A DNA stretch of 40,351 nucleotides, from the NCBI GenBank assembly GCA_903871575.1, contig CAIQHJ010000183.1:1-40351 (forward strand), given 5' to 3'. A program made the translations under genes and the position numbers. Below, piece by piece: positions 25,833 through 33,625 of this stretch. This DNA is from an uncultured Bacteroidota bacterium. GTDB lineage: Bacteria > Bacteroidota > Bacteroidia > Chitinophagales > Chitinophagaceae. Every line of letters starts with the position of its first letter. The first letter of the stretch is position 1. The notes below the pieces were generated by a model. The model had not been told where the DNA came from, did not search any database, and saw only the letters and a list, made by a program, of their open reading frames with translations.

Positions 25833-25863
25833 TTTAGATGTTCAATTATTTGTCTTATCTTCG
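25833..25863 (+). promoter_or_regulatory. Candidate promoter of the infA operon
   Basis: TATCTTCG (25856-25863) is close to TAnnTTTG, and TTTA at 25833-25836 lies 19 nt upstream. The spacing fits, but both boxes deviate by one base. It lies 13 nt before the infA ATG and is the only visible promoter for the operon. Confidence 0.35.
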
Positions 25864-25876
25864 CGCTCCAAAATTT

Positions 25877-26095
25877 ATGGCCAAGCAAGCATTAATAAAA
25901 CAAGACGGAACGATTATCGAGGCATTGAGCAATGCTATGTTCAAGGTAAAATTGGAAAATGGTCATGAGATTTTGGCAACAATTTCTGGTAAGATGCGTA
26001 TGCATTACATCAGAATTTTGCCAGGTGATAAGGTGGGCGTAGAGATGAGTCCATATGATTTAACAAGAGGAAGAATCATCTTTAGATATAAATAA
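25877..26095 (+). CDS. infA: Translation initiation factor IF-1
   Basis: An OB-fold factor bound in the 30S A site. The 72-residue product [20 protein letters not shown]... ends [12 protein letters not shown] and has the canonical '[23 protein letters not shown]'. I chose the ATG at 25877 over an in-frame upstream start at 25838, which would add 13 residues unlike any IF-1. It opens the ribosomal operon. In many Bacteroidetes infA follows secY and map, but here a divergent lipoprotein gene precedes it. Confidence 0.97.
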   Translation: MAKQALIKQDGTIIEALSNAMFKVKLENGHEILATISGKMRMHYIRILPGDKVGVEMSPYDLTRGRIIFRYK

Positions 26096-26139
26096 ACGCT
26101 GTATAAACAGCATATCATAAATAGATAAAATCAAATAAA

Positions 26140-26256
26140 ATGAAGGTAAGAGCTTCAATCAAGAAACGCAGTGCAGATTGCAAAATCGTGAGAAGAAAAG
26201 GCCGTTTGTATGTAATCAACAAAAAGAATCCTCGTTTTAAACAAAAACAAGGATAA
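26140..26256 (+). CDS. rpmJ: 50S ribosomal protein L36 (zinc-free type)
   Basis: A 38-residue protein, [20 protein letters not shown] followed by [18 protein letters not shown]. It matches L36 in length and pattern. Only one Cys (residue 14) remains of the zinc-binding CCCH set, so it is the C-minus form that does not need zinc. It lies 44 nt after infA and 37 nt before rpsM. Confidence 0.95.
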   Translation: MKVRASIKKRSADCKIVRRKGRLYVINKKNPRFKQKQG

Positions 26257-26293
26257 TCAAATCACATTTTAAACGCTAAATACATATTTTACT

Positions 26294-26671
26294 ATGGCTC
26301 GTATTGCCGGTATAGATTTACCAAAAAATAAAAGAGGAGAAATTGGACTTACCTATATATATGGTATTGGCCGTTCTACTGCAAAGTACATTTTAACCAA
26401 GTCGGGTATCGATTTGAATAAAAAAGTAAATCAGTGGAATGATGACGAACAAACAGCAATTCGTAATGTCATCAACAATGAGTTTAAAACTGAAGGTGCT
26501 TTGCGTAGTGAAACACAAATGAACATCAAGCGTTTGCTTGATATCGCTTGTTATCGTGGATTGCGTCATCGTAAAGGTTTGCCTTTGCGTGGTCAGCGTA
26601 CACGTACGAATAGCCGTACTAGAAAAGGTAAACGCAAGACAGTAGCAGGTAAGAAAAAAGTAACGAAGTAA
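26294..26671 (+). CDS. rpsM: 30S ribosomal protein S13
   Basis: A 125-residue 30S head protein that contacts the P-site tRNA and the 50S subunit (bridge B1). It begins [20 protein letters not shown] and has '[14 protein letters not shown]', the helix-two-turns-helix, and the signature '[21 protein letters not shown]' region with a basic tail. Length is normal. It is followed by an unusually long structured spacer before rpsK. Confidence 0.98.
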   Translation: MARIAGIDLPKNKRGEIGLTYIYGIGRSTAKYILTKSGIDLNKKVNQWNDDEQTAIRNVINNEFKTEGALRSETQMNIKRLLDIACYRGLRHRKGLPLRGQRTRTNSRTRKGKRKTVAGKKKVTK

Positions 26672-26808
26672 TTTGAATTGAACTCCATTGGAGTTTATAT
26701 AAGACTTATTTTTTGAATCATACGCTAGATCGCTTGTAAGTCGGCAGGAGGGTTGGTTCACCCCGAATATTCGGGTTTATTTTTAATGATTACCTACAAT
26801 TAATTAAA
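26672..26808 (+). promoter_or_regulatory. Structured spacer with terminator-like hairpin between rpsM and rpsK
   Basis: This 137-nt spacer is the longest in the operon. It holds AACTCC/GGAGTT (26681-26695), a longer-range GACTTA (26703-26708) with TAAGTC (26737-26742), and a perfect palindrome CCCGAATATTCGGG (26762-26775) followed by TTTATTTTT. The last looks like an intrinsic terminator and could attenuate rpsK-rpsD-rpoA-rplQ. TCGG (26741-26744) could alternatively pair with CCGA of the hairpin's left arm. No tRNA fold or open frame is seen. Confidence 0.45.
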
Positions 26809-27222
26809 ATGGCAAAAGCACAAAATCAAAAAGCGCTCAGCGCAAAAGCAGCTGCAAAAAAGCGTATTGTAAAAGTTGATAGCTATGGAGATGCACATAT
26901 CTCTGCAACCTTCAACAACATTATCATCAGTTTGACAAACAAAAACGGACAAGTTATTTCATGGTCATCTGCAGGTAAAATGGGTTTCAAAGGAAGCAAA
27001 AAAAATACACCATATGCTGCACAAATGGCTGGCGCTGATGCTGCAAAAACAGCTATCGACGCAGGTTTGAAAAGAGTTGATGTGTATGTGAAAGGACCAG
27101 GAAGTGGTCGCGAAGGCGCTATTCGTTCATTATCACAAAGTGGTTTGGAAGTTTCAATGATTAAAGACATTACACCAATGCCACACAATGGCTGTCGTCC
27201 TCCAAAGAAAAGAAGAGTATAG
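26809..27222 (+). CDS. rpsK: 30S ribosomal protein S11
   Basis: A 137-residue platform protein near the mRNA exit and Shine-Dalgarno helix. It has a Lys/Ala-rich N-terminal extension (to about residue 20), then '[17 protein letters not shown]', '[20 protein letters not shown]', '[13 protein letters not shown]' and the C-terminal '[18 protein letters not shown]', all typical. The start at 26809 gives a slightly longer N-terminus than the 129-residue E. coli protein, common in this phylum. Confidence 0.98.
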   Translation: MAKAQNQKALSAKAAAKKRIVKVDSYGDAHISATFNNIIISLTNKNGQVISWSSAGKMGFKGSKKNTPYAAQMAGADAAKTAIDAGLKRVDVYVKGPGSGREGAIRSLSQSGLEVSMIKDITPMPHNGCRPPKKRRV

Positions 27223-27239
27223 TATATATTTTATAACCG

Positions 27240-27292
27240 GATGTAGCATTCATTTAAAGACCTTTACAATGCTGCATCGTCACTAAAAGGTC
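27240..27292 (+). promoter_or_regulatory. Candidate H-type pseudoknot leader of rpsD
   Basis: Stem 1 pairs 27240-27250 (GATGTAGCATT) with 27268-27278 (AATGCTGCATC): 11 bp with one G-U. Its loop holds GACCTTT (27259-27265), which pairs fully with AAAGGTC (27286-27292) downstream to form stem 2 (7 bp). Stem 2 includes the only purine-rich, Shine-Dalgarno-like sequence before the rpsD ATG, 13 nt away. S4 is known to repress its own synthesis via mRNA structure in E. coli and Bacillus. Such a role here is inference. Confidence 0.6.
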
Positions 27293-27305
27293 ACTAAACA
27301 ACATT

Positions 27306-27911
27306 ATGGCAAGATATACAGGCCCCAAAACAAAAATCTCCCGCAGATTCGGAGAACCCATCACTGGCAATGGCAAGTGGTTAACCAAAAACAGCAATCC
27401 TCCAGGACAACATGGTGCAAACAAAAAGCGTAAAACCTTGAGTGAGTACGGTGTTCAGCTGAAAGAAAAACAAAAAGCAAAATACACATATGGTTTGCTT
27501 GAGAAACAATTCCGTAAAACATTTGAAGAAGCAGCTCGTAGAAAAGGCGTAACAGGTGAAAACTTGATTAAGTTGTTGGAAGCTCGTTTGGACAATACTG
27601 TTTTCAGAATGGGAATTGCACCAAGCCGTCAAGCTGCTCGCCAAATGGTGAGTCACAAACATATTACCGTAAACGGTGAAATTGTAAACATACCTTCATA
27701 CAGCTGTATGCCAGGTGATGTTGTTGGATTGAAAAACAAAAGTGCAGCCAATACCGCTATCACTGGTAATGTTCGTGCAAAGAATGTTAAGTTTAGCTGG
27801 TTGGATTGGAGCGAAACAGAATTGAAAGGTACGTTTATCGCTTATCCAGAAAGAGAAAGTGTTCCAGAAAATATCAAAGAACAATTGATCGTCGAGTTGT
27901 ATAGTAAGTAA
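27306..27911 (+). CDS. rpsD: 30S ribosomal protein S4 (zinc-free type)
   Basis: A primary 16S rRNA binder that nucleates 30S assembly and, in several bacteria, represses its own operon. The 201-residue protein starts [19 protein letters not shown] and has the S4 RNA-binding domain '[34 protein letters not shown]' region. The N-terminal Cys cluster of zinc-type S4 proteins is absent; the only Cys is in 'SYSCMPGD'. The upstream 83 nt contain the pseudoknot described separately. Confidence 0.98.
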   Translation: MARYTGPKTKISRRFGEPITGNGKWLTKNSNPPGQHGANKKRKTLSEYGVQLKEKQKAKYTYGLLEKQFRKTFEEAARRKGVTGENLIKLLEARLDNTVFRMGIAPSRQAARQMVSHKHITVNGEIVNIPSYSCMPGDVVGLKNKSAANTAITGNVRAKNVKFSWLDWSETELKGTFIAYPERESVPENIKEQLIVELYSK

Positions 27912-27984
27912 TCCTGATTGTACAATTAACATAAAACCCGGACAAGCCGGCATAATCATCACCAAATAAAACAACAAAATACAA

Positions 27985-28980
27985 ATGGGCATTTTTAATT
28001 TTGTTAAACCAGATAAAATTGTTCTTCAAAAAGCAAACGATTTCGAAGCACAATTTGAATTCAGACCATTGGAGCCAGGATATGGCGTAACAATTGGCAA
28101 CGCTTTAAGAAGAGTGTTGTTGAATTCATTAGAAGGATATGCAATCATTGGAATCAATATTGCAGGCGCAGATCATGAGTTTGCAACCTTGAAAGGCATT
28201 ACTGAAGATGTTACCGAAATTATCTTGAACTTAAAGCAAGTTCGCTTCAAATCTAAATTGGATCACGAAGTGAATGTTGAGAAAGTTACCTTGTCAATCA
28301 AAAACAAAACAGAATTCAATGCAGGAATGATTGGAGAAGCTTCTCCATCTTTTGAAGTGATGAATCCTGAATTGTTGATCTGCACATTGGATAACAGCGC
28401 AAAATTTGATATCGAAATCACCATCGGAAGAGGTCGCGGTTATGTTCCTGCTGAAGATCAAAAAGAAAAAAGTTCTCATTTCGGATATATTCCTGTAGAT
28501 GCGATTTATACCCCAATTAAAAACGTGAAGTATTTAATTGAAAATACCAGGGTAGAACAACGTACGGATTTCGAAAAATTAATCATGGAAGTGATTACCG
28601 ACGGAACCATACATCCAGAAGAAGCTGTAAAACAAGCATCTCGTATCTTGATTCAACACTTGATGATCATCACAGATGAAAACATCACTTTTGATACCAA
28701 AGAAGATAAAAAAGAAGATTTAGTAGATGAGCAAACTTTACAGTTGCGCAAAATGTTGAAAACACCACTTGAAGATTTAGATCTTTCAGTTCGTGCGTTC
28801 AACTGCTTAAAAGCTGCAAAAATCAACTCACTTAGCGAATTGGTTCAATACGAACAAGAAGACTTAATGAAATTCAGAAACTTTGGTCAAAAATCTTTAA
28901 GCGAAATCGATCAGGTTTTGCACGAAAGAGGATTGAGCTTTGGAATGGATTTGAGTAAATTAAAATTAGACGACGAGTAA
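27985..28980 (+). CDS. rpoA: DNA-directed RNA polymerase subunit alpha
   Basis: The 331-residue alpha subunit dimerises to start core polymerase assembly. It has an N-terminal domain with 'FEFRPLEPGYGVTIGNALRRVLLNSLEGYAI' spread over about residues 24-54, and a C-terminal domain with 'LDLSVRAFNCLKAAKINSL' and 'MKFRNFGQKSLSEI', the helix-hairpin-helix that contacts UP elements and activators. Full length. Two small inverted repeats (ATTGTACAAT near 27916 and CCGG-ACAAG-CCGG near 27939) precede it. Confidence 0.98.
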   Translation: MGIFNFVKPDKIVLQKANDFEAQFEFRPLEPGYGVTIGNALRRVLLNSLEGYAIIGINIAGADHEFATLKGITEDVTEIILNLKQVRFKSKLDHEVNVEKVTLSIKNKTEFNAGMIGEASPSFEVMNPELLICTLDNSAKFDIEITIGRGRGYVPAEDQKEKSSHFGYIPVDAIYTPIKNVKYLIENTRVEQRTDFEKLIMEVITDGTIHPEEAVKQASRILIQHLMIITDENITFDTKEDKKEDLVDEQTLQLRKMLKTPLEDLDLSVRAFNCLKAAKINSLSELVQYEQEDLMKFRNFGQKSLSEIDQVLHERGLSFGMDLSKLKLDDE

Positions 28981-29049
28981 TATTTTCTCGTTCTATTATT
29001 CATCAAACTCTGTAATTCCTGACACGGTACAGGGTAAAAACAAAAAGTC

Positions 29050-29619
29050 ATGCGTCACGGAAACAAAAAAAACAACTTAAGCAGAACCGCTTCACACAGA
29101 AGAGCGTTGTTAATGAATTTAGGTTGCCAGTTGATTACTTACAAAAGAATCACTACAACATTGGCTAAAGCTAAAGCATTGCGCACGTATATCGAGCCAT
29201 TGATTACAAAAACAAAAGCTACCGAAAGCAAAGAAGTAATCATGCACAATCACCGTATCGTTTTCAGTTATTTGAATGATAAGGCAGCCGTTAAAGAATT
29301 ATTTACTGTTGTTGCTCCAAAAGTAGCAGATCGTCCGGGAGGTTATACCCGCATCATCAAGCTTGGCGCTCGTACAGGTGATAACGCTGAAATTGCAATG
29401 ATTGAATTGGTTGACTTTAACGAAATCTACGGCAATTCAATCGGAGAAGCCGGCGAAGCAGTTAAAAAGACACGTCGCTCTGGGTCTAAGAAAAAAGCTA
29501 CAGCTGATGCTGCTGTTGTTGCAGAAGCATCTACAACAAATGAAACGCCAGCAATAGATGATGCTCCAGATACTACCGCTTCAACTGATGCAGAAGAAAC
29601 ACCAACTACTGAAGCATAA
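29050..29619 (+). CDS. rplQ: 50S ribosomal protein L17 with C-terminal extension
   Basis: L17 lies near the polypeptide exit tunnel. The core (about 1-125) begins [20 protein letters not shown] and has '[24 protein letters not shown]' split in the usual way, ending '[15 protein letters not shown]'. A low-complexity extension of about 60 residues follows: first basic ([11 protein letters not shown]), then acidic and Ala/Thr-rich. It probably stays disordered on the ribosome surface and is common in the phylum. It is the last gene of the operon, with a strong terminator 20 nt on. Confidence 0.96.
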   Translation: MRHGNKKNNLSRTASHRRALLMNLGCQLITYKRITTTLAKAKALRTYIEPLITKTKATESKEVIMHNHRIVFSYLNDKAAVKELFTVVAPKVADRPGGYTRIIKLGARTGDNAEIAMIELVDFNEIYGNSIGEAGEAVKKTRRSGSKKKATADAAVVAEASTTNETPAIDDAPDTTASTDAEETPTTEA

Positions 29620-29640
29620 TATGCAAATGGTTAACAATAT

Positions 29641-29668
29641 GCCCCGATATTTTTCGGGGCTTTTTTTT
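29641..29668 (+). terminator. Terminator of the infA-rplQ operon
   Basis: GCCCCGA (29641-29647) pairs with TCGGGGC (29654-29660), with a 6-nt loop and an eight-T tract after it. Confidence 0.94.
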
Positions 29669-29721
29669 GATTTATTTTTATTAATTCCTTGAGTTTACTT
29701 TCTTTGCAAAACAATTCATCA

Positions 29722-30828
29722 ATGGAAAATCTAACACAACAAAAAGCCATACTCGTTCTAGAAGATGGCACCGTTATTCAAGGCAAAGCTTTTGGAAAAA
29801 TAGGTACAGCAACTGGAGAAATTTGCTTCAATACTGGCATGACCGGATACCAAGAAGTATTTACTGATCCAAGTTACACAGGTCAGGTACTGATCATGAA
29901 CAATGTACACATTGGCAATTATGGAACAAACACCACTGATGTGGAAAGTGGGAAAGTAACCGTTAAAGCAGTTATTGGAAGAAATTTGGAAAGCAAATTC
30001 AGTCGTTTTTTAGCAACGCAATCTTTACAACAATATTTCGAAGCAGAAGGTATTGTTGCGATTGATGGGGTAGATACCAGAGCCTTGGTTACCCATGTTA
30101 GAATCAAAGGTGCCATGAATTGCATTATATCCTCTGCAACAGATGATATCGAAAGTTTAAAAGAAACACTTCAAAAAGTGCCTTCTATGAACGGTTTGGA
30201 ATTGGCAACAACCGTGAGCACTCAAACCGCATACACCTTGGGAAATGATCAAAGTCAAATTAGAATTGCTGTTTTAGACTTGGGAGTTAAACAACATATT
30301 TTATCATGCTTAGTAGAAAGGGGCGCTTATTTGAAAGTGTTTAATGCCAACACCACATTTTCTGAATTAATGAGCTTTCAACCCAATGGTATTTTCATCA
30401 GCAATGGGCCTGGTGATCCTGCACCATTGAACTTTGCCATCGATACTGTAAAACAAGCATTGAATGCCAATTTGCCGCTGTTTGGAATTTGCCTGGGACA
30501 TCAATTATTGGCATTGGCGAATGATATTCCTACTTTTAAAATGCATCATGGACACCGCGGTTTGAACCATCCAGTAAAAAATATCATAACAGGAAAATCA
30601 GAAATTACAACACAAAATCACGGTTTTGGTGTTGATCCAGATGCTGTAAAAAACAATCCTAATATCGAAATAACGCATGTTAATTTAAACGACGATAGCA
30701 TTGAAGGTATTCGCGTAAAAGATAAGCAAGCGTTTTCTGTACAATATCATCCAGAAGCAACGCCCGGGCCGCACGACAGTAGATATTTGTTTGATCAATT
30801 TATTGAAATGATTACTACTTCAAATTAA
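29722..30828 (+). CDS. carA: Carbamoyl-phosphate synthase small (glutaminase) subunit
   Basis: Hydrolyses glutamine and passes ammonia to CarB for carbamoyl phosphate, used in pyrimidine and arginine synthesis. The 368-residue product has the N-terminal 'GEICFNTGMTGYQEVFTDPSY' domain and the class I amidotransferase triad: Cys257 ('FGICLGHQLL'), His343 and Glu345 ('QYHPEATPGPHD'). I chose the ATG at 29722; the TTG at 29689 would add 11 residues. carB is not adjacent. aroQ follows about 100 nt later on the same strand. Confidence 0.96.
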   Translation: MENLTQQKAILVLEDGTVIQGKAFGKIGTATGEICFNTGMTGYQEVFTDPSYTGQVLIMNNVHIGNYGTNTTDVESGKVTVKAVIGRNLESKFSRFLATQSLQQYFEAEGIVAIDGVDTRALVTHVRIKGAMNCIISSATDDIESLKETLQKVPSMNGLELATTVSTQTAYTLGNDQSQIRIAVLDLGVKQHILSCLVERGAYLKVFNANTTFSELMSFQPNGIFISNGPGDPAPLNFAIDTVKQALNANLPLFGICLGHQLLALANDIPTFKMHHGHRGLNHPVKNIITGKSEITTQNHGFGVDPDAVKNNPNIEITHVNLNDDSIEGIRVKDKQAFSVQYHPEATPGPHDSRYLFDQFIEMITTSN

Positions 30829-30926
30829 ATTTTTTATCTTTTCTCTTATAAGGTCCATCCATAATAACGCAATAACCATTGCCGATAAACCGTTGGGCAA
30901 GTCTTTTGACCAATAAAACCTTGAAC

Positions 30927-31343
30927 ATGAAAATTGCAATCATCAATGGTCCCAACCTTAACCTATTGGGAAACAGAGAAAATGAAATATATGGATCTCA
31001 AAGTTTTGAATCCTATTTTCAACAAATGCAATTGAAATACGATCATGTTGAATTCAGCTATTTTCAAAGCAATGTAGAAGGTGAAATTATCAATGAATTG
31101 CAAAAGGTAGGAAATGAGTGTCATGGTATCATTCTTAATCCGGGTGGATATACGCACACTTCTGTGGCAATAGGCGATACATTGGCAGCTATTTCGGCCA
31201 AAGTTATAGAAGTACACATTTCCAATATTTTTGAAAGAGAAGAATTTCGCAAACTGTCTTATGTTTCTGCAAAAGCAAAAGGTGTAATCAGCGGACTAGG
31301 GTTGCGCGGTTATGAATTGGCATTGCAATATTTTATAGAATAA
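30927..31343 (+). CDS. aroQ: Type II 3-dehydroquinate dehydratase
   Basis: Catalyses dehydration of 3-dehydroquinate to 3-dehydroshikimate, the third step of the shikimate pathway, as a dodecamer. The 138-residue protein has the type II signature 'IAIINGPNLNLLGNRENEIYG' (about 3-23, with the catalytic Tyr), 'NPGGYTHTSVAIGDTL', and 'EVHISNIFEREEFRKLSYVS' with the catalytic His. The start at 30927 gives the normal length; an upstream in-frame ATG at 30879 would add 16 residues. It ends 3 nt from the end of the convergent DUF4954 gene. Confidence 0.96.
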   Translation: MKIAIINGPNLNLLGNRENEIYGSQSFESYFQQMQLKYDHVEFSYFQSNVEGEIINELQKVGNECHGIILNPGGYTHTSVAIGDTLAAISAKVIEVHISNIFEREEFRKLSYVSAKAKGVISGLGLRGYELALQYFIE

Positions 31344-31346
31344 CCA

Positions 31347-33467
31347 TTACAACTTCCATTTCTTTACCAATGCAAGTGTTTGTTTTTTGTACGTCGCCAT
31401 TTCTGCTATTTGTTCCTTGATGAACTGATTGTCTTCCAATTTTCCAATTACATTGTTCATTTCCTCATTGTTTTCATACACCATTTTTCTATACGGATTG
31501 CTGTAGTCTTTGGCTCTGGCCGTTTCAATTCCTTTGGTCATCCACTCTTTTATGGCAATGGCATCGGTTAGTAGTGATTTTAATGTAGCAGCTGTGAAGC
31601 TGTTCTTATTGATTTGATAAAGTTCTGTGAGACTACTGATGGCATGTGTCAGTTTATCATTAGAATAGTTAGTTGATTGTGTTTGATAAAACTGGTGAAT
31701 GGCATCCCAACTTTTAATTTTATTGTTTTTGATGCCCTTGTGTAATTTCGTAATCTCATCTGATTGAATCAATTGTCCTCCAATATTGATCCATGTTGTC
31801 CGTGTTTTTTTAATTTGTATGGATGATTGCAATGCATCAAAGTCTTTTATTTTGTGTGATGCAATATGTTTCAGCAATTGATTGGCCGCATACACTTTTA
31901 TCATTTCTTCAAAAGTGCGTATAGATTGAGCGACTTTTGTGATGACAATTTTTCGCTGACTGTTTTCCCATCCGGTAATTTCCGCCTCGCCTTTTTCGTT
32001 GACGGTTAATTGTTTTAAAATAGCAAGTGCATCAAATATTTCATTGATGGTATCTGGCGCTAAATAATCAAATTCCAAGTGTTGTGCTTTTTGCAAACGT
32101 TTGTCTCGATCTTCATATTTCCAAGCATTTCTTGCCAATGCATACATGTTGTACATAAACCAGTAAGCAGGCATCACCACCAATCTGTCGTTGGCGAGGT
32201 CGTTGCTAATTAAGCAGAAAGGAATGGGGATATTGAGTTCTGCAGAATAATCACCTTTTGCAATGATGCAAAAAGAAGCGAATTTGGAATTGTGTTTCAA
32301 ACTTACGCATAAGCCAGGCCAAAAACCTCTACCAGCTACAATTTCGCCATCTGCACTTCTACTGTTGTGGTTACTGCCAATTGTAGCGCCTGCAGCAATG
32401 TTGCTTTGTCCCATGATCAGCGAAGCACACAAAAAAGAGTTGTTGTGGTGTTGTTCGTGCGCAGGGAAAATTAAGCTGTTCAATACTTCACAGCAAGAAA
32501 TGGTGGAGTTGTTTCCAAGATAGGCGTTAATCAATCTGGCGCCGTATTTCAATTGGGAGTGAGAGGCAACAATAAATCGAACGGCTTTTACACCGTAAAA
32601 AATTCGGCATCCATAACCAATTATTCCGTTTACCAATTCACAGCCTTCGCCAATTTGCGATTTTCTTTCTGCATCGCTATTGATGGTAATGTTCTTCAAT
32701 TTGTTAGCACCTTTGATATAAGCATCTGCACCAATCAATGTATCCTTGATGATTTTGCAATTTTTTATAATGGTTCGTGTGCCTATTCTTCCATAAAAAC
32801 CTCTTCTGTGATCAAATTTTTTATCTGCTAATTCCGTGAATTTTTGCATCAACAAATCATCGCCTCTGTATTTACTCCACATAAAAACATCGCCAGCAAG
32901 CATGCCGTCAAAAGGGATGATTTTTCTTCCGCCGTTTTCATTGCATACTTCAATTCCCATGCGTTGCTTTTCATCTAATTCACCTTCTTTTAAAATGCCA
33001 TTACCAAACTTTGCTTTGTCTGTGGTAGCAATTTCATTCACATTGGCAATCATTACATCATCTTCAATAATGTAGTGACTCAAGTAATTGACATTGTCTA
33101 TGCAAACGTGATTCCCTAGATCGCAGCTGATGATGGTGCTGTTGTAAATACCTTCGGGCATTTTGAAATTGTGAAACTCGTGGTACAAAGGAGAGAGGTT
33201 GCCAATTCGAACTAGTCCATAAAATGTGCAATTTTTAACCAAGGCCGTATTGAATTTTTTGGAGACCAAAACATCATTCCAATTATCGCAATGGTTTCCA
33301 TTTTGCAACAACACTTGAATTTGTTTCTCGGTTAAAGAGAAATATTGCTGTGTAGTTTGGAGCTGTGCGTTTCTAAGGTAATATTCGTTTTTTCCTTTGG
33401 GAAGGTATTTTGATTCAATAAAATTATATCCAATTTCTGCTACAGGGAATTTATTGATGATGTTCAT
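31347..33467 (-). CDS. DUF4954 family protein (predicted left-handed beta-helix)
   Basis: The 706-residue protein belongs to a family largely restricted to Bacteroidetes (DUF4954) with no established function. Residues about 80-400 show loosely spaced hexapeptide-like turns, such as 'GNHVCIDNVNYLSHYIIEDDVMI', 'IGADAYIKGANKLKN' and 'GQSNIAAGATIGSNHNSR', which suggest a parallel beta-helix as in sugar-nucleotide acyltransferases and pyrophosphorylases. The C-terminal third is helical. There is no signal peptide, so it is cytosolic. glmS lies upstream on the same strand, separated by a terminator. A link to UDP-GlcNAc metabolism is speculative. I chose the ATG at 33467; 33506 would add 13 residues. 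Confidence 0.8.
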   Translation of the reverse strand: MNIINKFPVAEIGYNFIESKYLPKGKNEYYLRNAQLQTTQQYFSLTEKQIQVLLQNGNHCDNWNDVLVSKKFNTALVKNCTFYGLVRIGNLSPLYHEFHNFKMPEGIYNSTIISCDLGNHVCIDNVNYLSHYIIEDDVMIANVNEIATTDKAKFGNGILKEGELDEKQRMGIEVCNENGGRKIIPFDGMLAGDVFMWSKYRGDDLLMQKFTELADKKFDHRRGFYGRIGTRTIIKNCKIIKDTLIGADAYIKGANKLKNITINSDAERKSQIGEGCELVNGIIGYGCRIFYGVKAVRFIVASHSQLKYGARLINAYLGNNSTISCCEVLNSLIFPAHEQHHNNSFLCASLIMGQSNIAAGATIGSNHNSRSADGEIVAGRGFWPGLCVSLKHNSKFASFCIIAKGDYSAELNIPIPFCLISNDLANDRLVVMPAYWFMYNMYALARNAWKYEDRDKRLQKAQHLEFDYLAPDTINEIFDALAILKQLTVNEKGEAEITGWENSQRKIVITKVAQSIRTFEEMIKVYAANQLLKHIASHKIKDFDALQSSIQIKKTRTTWINIGGQLIQSDEITKLHKGIKNNKIKSWDAIHQFYQTQSTNYSNDKLTHAISSLTELYQINKNSFTAATLKSLLTDAIAIKEWMTKGIETARAKDYSNPYRKMVYENNEEMNNVIGKLEDNQFIKEQIAEMATYKKQTLALVKKWKL

Positions 33468-33594
33468 TTTTGGTAATGCTTGTCTTTTGATAAATAATAA
33501 GCTCAATCACTGCGTTTAGGAAGGTACAAAATTCAACAGAATTTCATTTGAATTTAAATAAAAATTTCCGTTTTCATTTGTGTTGGTATTGAAA

Positions 33595-33625
33595 GAAAAG
33601 GCAGTGAAATTCACTGCCTTTTTAT
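33595..33625. terminator. Bidirectional terminator after glmS
   Basis: AAGGCAGTGA (33598-33607) pairs with TCACTGCCTT (33611-33620), with flanking A and T runs on both sides. It ends the glmS transcript just before the DUF4954 gene. Confidence 0.9.

Noticed and set aside
26735-26785. tRNA-like T-arm (GGTTCA followed by CCCC) in the rpsM-rpsK spacer
   Set aside because: No acceptor stem, anticodon arm or CCA context can be drawn; the CCCC belongs to the palindromic hairpin.
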